Assembly (NCBI RefSeq): GCF_000344685.1
Contig: NW_006920417.1
Span: forward strand, 663,574-727,573
Direction of reading: 5' to 3'
Origin: Gloeophyllum trabeum ATCC 11539
Taxonomy: Eukaryota; Basidiomycota; Agaricomycetes; Gloeophyllales; Gloeophyllaceae
DNA: 64,000 nucleotides
Position numbers and translations under genes: made by a program. The notes beneath the pieces are model-generated. The model searched no databases and was not told the DNA's origin. It saw only the letters and a list, made by a program, of their open reading frames with translations. This document shows, in pieces, positions 44,525-54,052 of the stretch (the stretch's first letter is position 1; the number at the start of each line of letters is the position of its first letter).

Positions 44525-46059
44525 TTTGTTGCCCAGCCGAGTCTCAAGCCAGCGGAAGCCCGAGTTGTTAGCCTGGGATTACAGACTTCAATAATTGACA
44601 AAACTTTGGTCCTTCCAAACACGGGCTGCGGGAGTTGCCGGCGGAGAATGAAACGCGTCGGTGGCGCGTCGCGTTGTGCTCGAGTCACTCGCAGCGGACG
44701 CAGTCCGTATTCTTGGTTTACTCAGTGCTGCATCGATAACGCGGCTTTGAATGCTACGTCGGACGCATTTCATGTTGTCTCTCGACTACTACGAGTGCCT
44801 CAAGCTCTCGGTAATCTCTGCTCGTTGCTCAATATGGCCAGTTCCACCCTCCTCGTTGTTCTGACCCGCTTGGTTGCGGTCCAGATGGGATGCGCAGACG
44901 GACGTAGCGGGCAAGGGGGGAGCCTGCGTTCTGTCTGGAAAGATGTGGAAGACGGAGATATGATCGTCTCGCTTCCGCTTTGACATGAGATGCTGCTCAC
45001 TGGTGTGCGCGCAGCTGATTATTGTGGCTGATTCCCTCTGCCTTTCTATTCTCTCTATTCATAGTGATGGTCATCGGGCCCGCTCTTGTGCTGCACATAC
45101 AAGACCATAGGGAGTCGTACGAGCGGTAAGCAGTGTTGGTTGGCTTCATCTGGGCGACCGATATTTCCTCAGCTAGGGTGTCCCTCTGAACCTTCTCAGC
45201 CCATGTCATGTGCCTTTCGGCCCAGTCCTATCTTCCTTCCGTCCCGCTCTTACGTATACACCGAGGAAACGTCGATGACATGAAGGGCCCTTGGACTGAC
45301 GTCGCCGGTAAGGAAGGATGTTGCGCAAAGCTTGACTATCTTTCGCCGGCTTAGACTGTTGCCCCTTTTGCGGCTTATTCTTGACGGAACCCGCATCAGA
45401 CATTTCCGGGAAGTTGCAGTCATCGCAAACGGCTCGCCATCATTCGAGTGTGAAGCACCGTCAAGGTGCGTCTCGCTCGTCGTCCGGGCGCCGCTGCTGG
45501 AATGAAAGCACATGTCGTCCACAGTGACACTAACATACTGGCCACAATGGAAGCTTCCACGTCCTTGTAGCCAGCGACATGCGTACGAGAGCCTCTCGAA
45601 CGATCCTCGGCTTGCCCAGTTGGACGTTGGAGCATCACACTGTTCCCAGCACGTGACTTGGTACCCCAGACTTCTCGGGAGGTGAGTCGATCGGAATGTC
45701 ACGCCTGGGACTGTCCCCGTACCCGAGATTCGAAGGCAAGTGACGCCTCGTGTTGGCTGCGAGGCTTTCTTGCCACCGTCCCTCGCGTGGGCTCCCTAGC
45801 GCCCATATATCTGCGCTTGCTCTGCTCGCTCGGGAGTTGTAGCTCTCTAAGGGGGCCCAGCGTTTAGGGTTTACGGAGGTTGCAAGACGCGATTGCCCCC
45901 GGGTTGCTCTCTTACGACCAAGTCGGCGTTCATCCTATATACGTCCGCTGAAGTCATTGATCAGTACTCGCGAGATAGCGGCGCCTCCTCTCCTCGACGC
46001 CTGCTTCACGGATATCGCTGCCATTACGAACTCCTTCACGACTTCTACGCCTCAACGCA
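44525..46059. other. Intergenic region with one weak small gene
   Basis: 1.5 kb between the divergent Nop56 and DUF6699-like genes. Apart from the frameshifted small gene at 45055-45403 I see only short frames. 45404-46059 shows nothing recognisable. Confidence 0.5.
45055..45403 (-). pseudogene. Small protein gene with apparent frame breaks
   Basis: Starts MSDAGSVKNKPQKGQQSKPA, followed by KDSQALRNILPYRR. A second open piece reads VQRDTLAEEISVAQMKPTNT then AYRSYDSL, and a third, in another frame, ends MVLYVQHKSGPDDHHYE and a TAG at 45055-45057. Piece one to piece two can be joined by an intron with a GTAAGA donor, but the acceptor (GAGAAG) is weak. Piece two to piece three needs a one-base shift at about 45104-45112, and I find no splice that supplies it. 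The composition suggests a small, possibly mitochondrial, fungal protein, but that is only a guess. It could be intact with a sequencing error, or a decayed gene. The terminal Asp-His-His-Tyr-Glu segment looks like a genuine C-terminus. Confidence 0.35.
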
Positions 46060-46944
46060 ATGTCCTCCATGTTCAAGAAACTGAAGAAGTTCATCGATGC
46101 CGACCCGGACGCCCCCAAGCTGGGCCCCGTCCCATTGCCAGAGGTCGAAGATACGATAGTATACAGCATGGTGCAGCAGGAGAAGCCGTCAAAGCCCAAG
46201 TGGCGAGACGAATGCATGTCCGACGGGGAAGTGATGATGAGACGGCCTCGGAAACCATCGCTGATAGCGAGGTCGTCGACACCTGCCCCAAAGCCGGTCA
46301 AGGCCGTGGTTGATGTGCCGCCCAGACCTGGTAAGTAACTTATCAGATTATCCTACATAGCTTGTCCCTGATCGCTAGCAGCTGCGCCGAAGTCGACGAT
46401 GATGGATTGCAGGATACAGTCTATCAACCTGCACTGGTTGCTGCTCCCGTACGACTGCCGGAGGTCGCGCGGTCACCTTGAATTCGACATCACACAACGC
46501 ATCGACAGGATTCGATTATGGCCCCCAAGAGGGAGCCCTCGACCGCTTACTGTGGAGGAACTCAACAAGCCCGTGGCGGATCGAACGCTCACGAAGATGG
46601 ATATTGCGTGCAACCATCTCCCGTGGTGTGTCCGAATACGGCGTGAAGAGGGCATACGCATAGTGGATGTCCTAGACGGAATCCAGAAGACGTACTACCG
46701 CACGCTCACGGATGCCGATCGCGAACGGATACCGCCACAGCGACTCCCCGCCTGCCATCGTGCGTTCAAGCATCGCTGTCGAACAGCGCTTGCCCTGCCT
46801 GAGGTAGTGGAACGCGAGGGCATGCGGCGGGTAGATATGCTGGAGGGCAAGACGATGTTCCTGGGATTGATCTGTCCCCCGCCGGACCAGAGTCAGTCTC
46901 AGTGGATACTCCACATGGGTAAGGCGAGGGATTCATCGCATTGA
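46060..46944 (+). CDS. DUF6699-like basidiomycete protein
   Basis: Protein of a lineage-expanded basidiomycete family of unknown function (recalled as DUF6699). Exons 46060-46330 and 46382-46944; 834 nt, 277 aa. The first ~95 residues are polar and Pro-rich (KKLKKFIDADPDAPKLGPVP; STPAPKPVKAVVDVPPRPG). The family core follows: LEFDITQRIDRIRLW, PLTVEELNKPVADRTLTKMD, PWCVRIRREEGIRIVDVLDG, IQKTYYRTLTDADRERIP, REGMRRVDMLEGKTMFLGL. A consensus donor (GTAAGG at 46919) and acceptor (GCGCAG, to 46972) near the end could splice to a frame open to 47382 and give 405 aa. That extension is hydrophobic-aromatic and low-complexity, so I prefer the shorter form. Start at ATG 46060 (MSSMFKK). Confidence 0.75.
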
Positions 46945-48888
46945 ACTATTTTCACTATTACACGGTGCGCAGGCCTCGGTCAATCGCGCTGGGCCCCGCT
47001 GATATTTCTGCATGACCAGAGCATGAGGTGGCTCTTCTTTCTTCGAATTCTTTGCCGACCAGTTCGGTCCACGGTCGTTGAATCTGGTCCAGCATGGCAC
47101 TACGCATTCTCATTTCTCTCTTACGCGCACTACGTATGGACGTCAGCATTCCTCTTGTACCATCACGCATTATCTCTGCATAGTCCTACACACACTCGAC
47201 CTGGCTGGTTCTTCCCTTTTCCGTATCCCTATCCGCTATACACCCCTCTCCTATCCTCACTCCCACTCACATCCCAACTTTCGTTTCTATTTTTTATGGT
47301 ACTCAGCGACTTAGGCGTCATCTTTATCGCGGATGCATCCAGTCATAGTTTTACATCTGGGTCAGGTATTACACCTGCCTAATCGCATTTGTATTTGTAC
47401 AGAGCATACACCCACTTCCTTCACGAGGACTGCAGCGTGCGCAAAGCCGACTAGAATAGTCTCGTATTTGCATTCCGAGGAAATGCTGAGGGTACCCGAG
47501 AATAGGTTTTAGACTGGCACGATGACGATGAGCCCGTCATGTGGACGACACTTTCTCGTCCGTGAAGCTTTGGAGATGCAGGGAAGTGCCTGCCCGAGAG
47601 CCACCTGTCCCCGTATCATAACACGCGTCATCCTCAATAGTACCGCGGGCATGACAATGGTCGGCAAATTTCCGCAATGTTCGGAAACGCCTAATGGCAC
47701 GTCATACAAGTCGACAAGATTCGCTCGACTTGGTGAATTTCGGAGAGCGCAACTCCGGCAAAGACCTGCTGGCAATGTCACGGTCGGGATGACCCTGGAT
47801 ATAGTGGCGTTGCGTCAAGGGAGGAACGGTAGTTTACTCCATCGGATACACACTGAATGCAAGTAGTAGAATGCCGACCTCAGCATGGCAGTCAAGGGGC
47901 CGAGAACGAGAAGATAATTAGACAGACGCACCCGAAAGATGCCCCTATTCAATCGTCGTTCCCAGAGGCTAGACTTGGGACACTGTTCACAGAACTAATT
48001 TGGATACACGAGGCGTGAGCGAGGCACGGACGGGTGTCAACTTTGTTGGGATATCAGAGGACATACCGAAGTATATCGGATTGACCTTGAGTGCACGCTT
48101 TGTAAATAGAACTAGAAGTTAGCAATTCTCTGACTCTCAGCCACATCACCGTCCATGACCAAGCGTTGCCCTTCGTAGAGTGAAGAGCCTACGTGCCGGA
48201 GCAGTCCCTGGTCTGGCTACTTCTTATCTGGGCACGATATGAAGCAAAGAGTAGGAGTGACAAGGCCGGAACGTGTGACTGATAGTCTGGCAATGCCTCC
48301 CATAAGGAATTTTCCGCTTCGATAGCACGCCAGACCAGCGATGTGAGGTGAGCAGACCGTACAAGGTGGCCAGTGGGATATCAGAAGTTCTCTGCGCGAC
48401 ATGTCTGATGCTTGACGCCAGATGTGCTACCTGGAGGTAGCGAAGCTACGCCTGAACGCGGCACCGCATCAGGAGTGTGGTGCAAGTTGGGACTAATGCC
48501 AAATTGGCGATTGGCCTCGCTGTCTGTTAGTTTTCCGTATCGTCAGCATTGGGAGCTATTTTGCCATGAAAGTATCCGGATCCGGGAAGACATATCGTCG
48601 TCACGATTGAATGCAAATCTCGAACGACCTGTCATCCACGCAGAGAAACAACTTGAAGTGCCCATTGGCAGATAAGTACGCCAGAAGGTTTGATTTTCAG
48701 GACGCAGCCCGGTTAGTTTGATGCAAGGTCGAGTCGCCAGATTATCAGAACAAACCGCAGTATTCGTAGTAGACACCTGAGTTGGTGCAACGAGAGTAAA
48801 GCCATCTAGACAAATGTGACGCGTCACGATCACGACTTGAAGAGAAAATTCCTAAGTGCCAGTCGGGCAAGTTACTAACTGCTGTCCA
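46945..48888. other. 1.9 kb region without a supported gene
   Basis: 47100-47330 is pyrimidine-rich (CTCTC, TCCCACTC) on the + strand. Open frames at 47522-47866 (+) and 47509-47781 (-) overlap each other and show no recognisable motif. The last ~200 nt should hold the promoter of the Pol III subunit gene. Confidence 0.45.
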
Positions 48889-49445
48889 ATGCTGTTCTGC
48901 CCGACGTGCGCCAATTTGCTCGTGATCTCGCAAGAGACGGGGTACAACAAATGGGCATGTAACACATGCGCGTATGAATTTCCGATTACCAAGCAGGTGT
49001 GCCCTTCGATAATTATAATATGTTCAGAGAGGAAGATATGAAACAGCTCTTCTAGATGACTTCACGCACGAAACTGCAACGGAAGGCCGTCGACGACGTA
49101 CTCGGAGGAGATGACGCGTGGAAGCACGCGGACTCGACTGCCGGTGAGATTGCATTAGTCTCTGCGTCGTTGGACCGGGCTCTGATGACATCCCGCACCA
49201 GCCACATGCCCGAAATGCGACCATGGCCGGGCGTATTTCTACCAGCTGCAGATTAGGTCCGCAGACGAGCCCATGACCACTTGTAGGTCCATAAAACATT
49301 ATCCGCGTCCTCACCGCTCACTTCTATCTTGCATCCGGGATTGATAAGTCTATCGGTGAGTTTGCGTCGTCCCGTCGAGTATGCTCATGGCACTGATTCA
49401 TATCTCAGTTGCGCTTCTTGCACTCACCAATGGCGTGAAAACTAG
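48889..49445 (+). CDS. RPC11: RNA polymerase III subunit C11 (RPC11/Rpc10)
   Basis: Small TFIIS-like subunit of RNA polymerase III, needed for RNA 3' cleavage, termination and reinitiation. Five exons: 48889-48996, 49056-49143, 49202-49282, 49349-49355, 49409-49445; 321 nt, 106 aa, matching the ~110 aa family. The N-terminal zinc ribbon (MLFCPTCANLL ... CNTCAYEF) is followed by MTSRTKLQRKAVDDVLGGDD. The C-terminal ribbon reads CPKCDHGRAYFYQLQIRSAD, EPMTT, FYRCASCTHQW. The Asp-Glu of the catalytic hairpin (SADEP) is present. The fourth exon is only 7 nt (TCTATCG), flanked by AAG and GTGAGT; it supplies the Phe-Tyr-Arg that the family needs before the last CxxC, and no other splice does. Start at ATG 48889, which gives the canonical N-terminus. 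Confidence 0.93.
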
Positions 49446-49934
49446 CGCAGCATTCAATTGAAAGTTCGACCGAACGGCTCTGAACCGATGAATGGGCGGA
49501 ATGCCCTGGAAGGCTCTATTCCCCGCCATATCGTCGATGGACACTTTTACCAGCTATCCTCTCAAGGCGTTTCACGTCTAGAGTCACGTCTCGTAAATGT
49601 GGTCCGCTTCCTTGGAAGATCCACGTCGTCGCAGCTACCGCGTCCCGTCTGCGCAGAGACAATGCATTCCGGGCCAAGAGTTGTGTCCATGCATGCAAGT
49701 TTAACTCGGTACTCCCCACGGGCTTCGACCACTCGCTGATCATTCATTGCTGGCATTGGCACGACCTTTTTCCAAGTCCCTGGCTTGTCGGTTCTTGTGA
49801 TTCAAATCATGTTCTGACAGACAGTGGTATGGAGAAATAAATATATGCACGATTAAGCGTGAAGTGCCCTATGCGCGGATAGTCCTAATTAACACCCATA
49901 TACAATAAACCCTAACGCCAGTCTAGCCACATGT
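49446..49934. other. Convergent intergenic region
   Basis: 489 nt between the 3' ends of RPC11 (+) and the GDPase gene (-). Only shadow frames; no further gene seen. Confidence 0.5.
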
Positions 49935-51713
49935 CTAAACCTTACACTTCAGCTCACCGCCCACCATAGCGATCGCAGCGCCCAAGCTCCACCCCAGCTC
50001 CGTCCCCTCAATCTTCTTCTCAATCATCACCTCGCGGTCGTCCCCGAACTCGTACCCGAGCCTGAGCAGCGCATGCATAAACGTGAGGTCCAGACACCAC
50101 TCGGGTCTGTCGTACAACTCCTCCATGATATTCGGCTCCGGGCCCCAGTGGTCTTCCCAGGACCGCTTGCCTTCGCAGACTTGGCCCGCGAGCGTGGCAA
50201 TAGCGGAGATCGTCAGTTTCGTGGTGGATGGAGGAAGAAGGGGGCTCAGGCGGTCGTAGAAGTAGGAGAGGAGGAGGACTTTCCCGTTGGGGAACGTGTC
50301 CAGGATAGAAGGCTGGTAGACACCGTCAAATGAACAGGGTTTTGTTTCACAGATGCTATAGATCTGTCAGTCACTGTAGTTAGTCGGGAAAAGGCCCACG
50401 TACGCATCCTTAGCTAGCACCAGCTGCATTACTCTGTTACAAGCCTCGAAGCTACCAACATCCTCCCCTACCATGGTCACGTTCCTATTGCCAGTTTTTT
50501 CGTCCTCGATTTCGACCCTTCGCTTCGTGCCCTTCGCGAGGCACGGGTTCGGAATGACGCCTGTGTCACTCTTGGACTTGGAACGGAAACTCGACATGAA
50601 GTCAACGACCTTATGCACGCTCTTCCGCGCCTGCATAAGCCCGTAGCCAAGGTATGAGTGTTGGTACAAGACATGCGTCTTGTCACCGAACTTGAGCTCG
50701 TACTTGTGGTCGCCCTCATGGAACTTCTCCGGGTTGTCGAACTGAGGCTCGAAGACGATCTGCGTGGACGCTCCGCCGAGGTCCAGGACCGCGTAAGGTT
50801 GATCCTCCCTCGGGCTGTCCGCGCGAATGGTATTCAGGAGGTAGTTGGCGGTGATCCAAGCGTACACTCCCTCGTCCTTGCCGTCCATGATAACGACAGG
50901 GTCCTCGTTCGAAAGCGGGAATGGGTACGCCTCCGCCAGCCTGGCCTTGACGGCGTCCAAAATGGCCTGGCTCTCAGTTGCACCAAGCATACGTAGCCCG
51001 GCGGTCGCCTTGACCGCCACCGGTGTGCACTTCCGCAACGACTCGGGGACAGTCTTCACCGCCTCGTCCAGCAAGATGTCCAGGCTCTTCGCTGCGTCCG
51101 AAGGAGAACCAGCATAGGACGACAAGCCCGGCTTCGTCATCTTGAACACCTCGTACTCGTACGACGCGGACGGCCCGCAGTTGTTGAACTTGTAGATGTG
51201 TATGCGCGACCCCGTCGAGCCGGCATCGATCATAAGAGCGTACTGTACCAGAGGGAGTGAGGGCTTATACGGTTTGGTGCAGTGTACCGTTTTCGAGGGG
51301 TCCGGATCAGAGGCGTACGATGTCGGGCGTGGTACAGTCGCAGGGAGTGTCGTAGCGGGTTGGGCAACCACTGGCCGGTCGTCCGCATGATGCGGCACCG
51401 TCACAGGCGGTAAATCGTCGAACTCGTCGTCTTCTACGCCCACCGGTAACGGCGACTCCGCTGCTGCGCGAAAGTCAGCATTTAAATGGGGAAGCACGAC
51501 AAACGGCAACGTACTTGACGTCCTCCCGCCTCCCAGCACCATTTCCCTCCTCTCGCGGGGACCGAACACCCATACCAGCCCAATGAGAACGGCAGCTGCA
51601 ATCGCGAACTTCCTCCACGCAAACCTCTTTGCGCCCGCCCTGCTCGGCCCATGCCCGCCCTCTAACCGTTCGTAGTTCTGGCTCCGCGGGGAGACGAGGT
51701 TGCTAAAGCTCAT
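49935..51713 (-). CDS. GDA1: Golgi guanosine diphosphatase (GDA1/CD39 family)
   Basis: Type II Golgi membrane enzyme that hydrolyses GDP to GMP, driving the GDP-mannose antiport needed for mannosylation. Exons (minus): 50404-51713 and 49935-50355; 1731 nt, 576 aa. A short cytoplasmic tail is followed by one membrane helix (FAIAAAVLIGLVWVFG), then a ~100-residue variable stem. The apyrase conserved regions are in order: MIDAGSTGSRIHIYKF, PVAVKATAGLRMLGATES, DEGVYAWITANYLL, YAVLDLGGASTQIVFEPQF, then YQHSYLGYGLMQARKSVH. The second exon has CETKPCSFDGVYQPS, LLSYFYDRLSP, and CLDLTFMHALLRLGY, with GTELGWSLGAA near the end. Cysteine spacing fits the family disulfides. Start at ATG 51713 (MSFSNLVSPRSQ); an in-frame ATG at 51842 would add 43 basic residues to the cytoplasmic tail. 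Confidence 0.94.
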
Positions 51714-52342
51714 GTTGGTCGAGCGGGACCTGGCCTTTTTGTGTGTTTTGAGTGCAGTAGTATGGACAGCAGAGGATGTCGGTTGTGAGGATGGCTCAGC
51801 GTCGTGGCTCGCTACTCGTGTCAGCAAAGGATTTGAGACCATTCAAGCCCGCATCTATGGCGTGCGTGTGATCGTGAAGAAGCCTTTCCCTCGCGATTCG
51901 GCATAAACAGAGCTTCGTGGAGCTCCTGGGAGCTGTGCATTACAGTGATGCGACCGAACACGTGTATTTCGAGTTTGGCGTATCTTCGACTGTCAGTATT
52001 TTTTCGGAAAACTTGATTTGAATTGTTCCATAAAGGATACATACTGATGACTACGATACCAGACAACGAGAGCGGTCATATTGCAGACGGGAATGTGGTC
52101 GACATTAGCGACGTCGTATATAAGTATAAATGAATCGGTATGACCGGTTAAGAATAAAACATGGGGGGCGAGTGACGATACTCTGGGGGATAGATGGGGT
52201 TTGAAAAGTACACGATGAGCATCGAAATAATCCAGATGAAATCATAGAGGTGGATGGGGCTTGGGGAGGGGAGGGGGGATGCATGACGAGAAGACACTGT
52301 CCAAGAAACAAAGAGAATAAAGATATGGAAGAAAGACCTTTT
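51714..52342. other. Intergenic region
   Basis: About 630 nt between two minus-strand genes: promoter of the GDPase gene and 3' UTR of the bZIP gene. A TATATAAGTATAAAT stretch lies at 52118-52132. No gene seen. Confidence 0.45.
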
Positions 52343-54052
52343 TTAATCATCGAAGGACGGCGCCGACAACCCGCCTTGGATGAGCATCGATTGCATTGTC
52401 AACGCCCGTGTCTTCCACATCTCCTTCTCCTGCCTCTCCTTCTCGATGCCCTCCTCCAACTCCCGCTGATACTCCAGCTTCCGCTTGCGGCTACGTCGCG
52501 CAGCCAGGGTGTTCTGGCGGCGCTTAGCCTCGATGGCCTCTTGCTCGGTCATCGTCAATCCTGCGCCCGACACGTCAGCCAGCTGGTCCTCCTCGTCCCC
52601 GAACGCCGTTGAGCGAGCACGCTTGCGGGCGAACACCGCGGGGACTTCCTTACGGGAGGTGGCTGACGGTGTATAGTAGTTGCGTTTTTGAGTGGGAGCG
52701 TCGATGGGAACAAGAGCCTCAGGCGTAAGGTTCTTGCGCGTCCCAGTCGGGCGAGACTTCCGGCCCTGCTGGCCGGGAGCAGGAGACGATTCGGTGGAGT
52801 GAGGGAGAGGCCGGCTGGCCCTAGCGGGCGACGTCAACAGCGAAGACGGATCGAGGGAAGGAGTATTTGGCGACATGGAAATGAGATGATCAAAGGTACC
52901 GAGAGTAGATGAGTCGGCAGCTGGCTTAGGGAACTCGAAGCCGTCAGCGTAAGCCGACGTATCGTCACCAAAAAGTGGCATGTCGGCAAAGAGACTACCA
53001 GAGACGCCAGAGTCGTAGACTGCAGGTTGATGAATGTCGCTGTCAGCCATGACCGGGGTCGAAAGGAAATCCTCGAGAGGCGAGTCGTCCATAGGAGACG
53101 TCAGGAAGTCCTGTAACATGTCGAACTCAGGCGAAGCAGTGAAGCTCCGCGCGTCGTGAAATTCTGGCGACGATGCAAAGGCTGGCGAGGCTGAGGCGCG
53201 ATCGACGAGTATTAGCGGGACGATGCGACGCCTCAAAGAATATAATTCACCTTGCAATACGTCCATAAGGGCTTGCACCGATTCATCTGCGGCTGCAGCG
53301 GCGGGAACAGGCTCCACGGCCGCTGCTTGACCATCTTCGGGCTTTTCTTTTAACATCGCAAGATAATTAGAAAGGATACTGGGGAACTGGAATGAGGGTT
53401 CCGGGCGCTCTACAATCTCTGGTTGGTGGCGAGGCGTTGTACGAGGGACTGGAGGCAATTGCTGGGGGATGCCATATTGACTAGCGAGATCCGACACGGT
53501 GTAGTGAACCGAGTGAAGTGTCCGAAGACGAGGTGACGACTGAGCTATCGATTCATGGTGGGAAGGGTTTGGAGAAATGCTTGAAAGTTGACTTTCAAGG
53601 GGCCGAGCAGCGATATGTCCATGGTGACGAGATATCGAACGACTAGGTGCAGGGTGAGCTGCGCTTAGTTGAGGAGGGCGAACATCTTGGCTGATGTATG
53701 CAGTGTAAGGGTTACTATGTGAGGCTGGTATCTCGAAAGGCGGGGTGAAGTTGTGCTGCTGTGCGGGCGACAATGCCGGCGGTCGATTACGTCTGGAATG
53801 GGCCGATGATGACCAGGTCAGCGTCGAGTCAACAGGGGAAGGATGACGTTCAGCATCGTCCGCCGTCGACGAATCAGTGCACATGGGCGAATGACATTCT
53901 GGCGATGACGATTCGGACCCTGGGTGACATTGACGCCGTACAGACGACATCCGCAGAGGAATCTGCATATGCGACGGATCATAACCCGCATAGCTGGGGT
54001 CCGCTGAAGGGTCCGGGCCCACACCCGCAGCGCACGACATGAACGGAGTCAT
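52343..54052 (-). CDS. bZIP transcription factor (Gcn4/Cpc1-like)
   Basis: Basic-leucine-zipper regulator. ATG 54050-54052 to TGA at 52343 gives 569 codons if unspliced. An internal stretch 53191-53250 has a GTGAAT donor, a GCTAATAC branch-like site and CCTCAG acceptor; it is 60 nt and stop-free, so splicing (549 aa) would not shift the frame and I think it is an intron. The C-terminal bZIP is complete: basic region KRRQNTLAARRSRKRKLEYQ followed by a short zipper (RELEEGIEKERQEKEMWKTR). Upstream are acidic repeated DFL/SPEF/PLED segments (SPMDDSPLEDFLSTPVM; LFADMPLFGDD), like the activation domains of Gcn4-type factors. The N-terminal ~250 residues are Ser/Pro/His-rich and disordered. Amino-acid starvation control is inferred from resemblance. 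No ATG lies in the 248 nt between the TATA element and the start. Confidence 0.85.
   Translation of the reverse strand: MTPFMSCAAGVGPDPSADPSYAGYDPSHMQIPLRMSSVRRQCHPGSESSSPECHSPMCTDSSTADDAERHPSPVDSTLTWSSSAHSRRNRPPALSPAQQHNFTPPFEIPASHSNPYTAYISQDVRPPQLSAAHPAPSRSISRHHGHIAARPLESQLSSISPNPSHHESIAQSSPRLRTLHSVHYTVSDLASQYGIPQQLPPVPRTTPRHQPEIVERPEPSFQFPSILSNYLAMLKEKPEDGQAAAVEPVPAAAAADESVQALMDVLQGELYSLRRRIVPLILVDRASASPAFASSPEFHDARSFTASPEFDMLQDFLTSPMDDSPLEDFLSTPVMADSDIHQPAVYDSGVSGSLFADMPLFGDDTSAYADGFEFPKPAADSSTLGTFDHLISMSPNTPSLDPSSLLTSPARASRPLPHSTESSPAPGQQGRKSRPTGTRKNLTPEALVPIDAPTQKRNYYTPSATSRKEVPAVFARKRARSTAFGDEEDQLADVSGAGLTMTEQEAIEAKRRQNTLAARRSRKRKLEYQRELEEGIEKERQEKEMWKTRALTMQSMLIQGGLSAPSFDD
53191..53250 (-). 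other. Probable 60-nt stop-free intron in the bZIP gene
   Basis: GTGAAT donor, GCTAATAC branch-site match 22 nt before the CCTCAG acceptor. The joined product reads MDVLQ then ASPAFASSPEF. Length is a multiple of three and there is no stop, so retention would add 20 residues. Confidence 0.65.

Noticed and set aside
47509..47866. Overlapping + and - frames of ~90-114 codons
   Set aside because: Mutually exclusive, no motif or splice context; probably chance.
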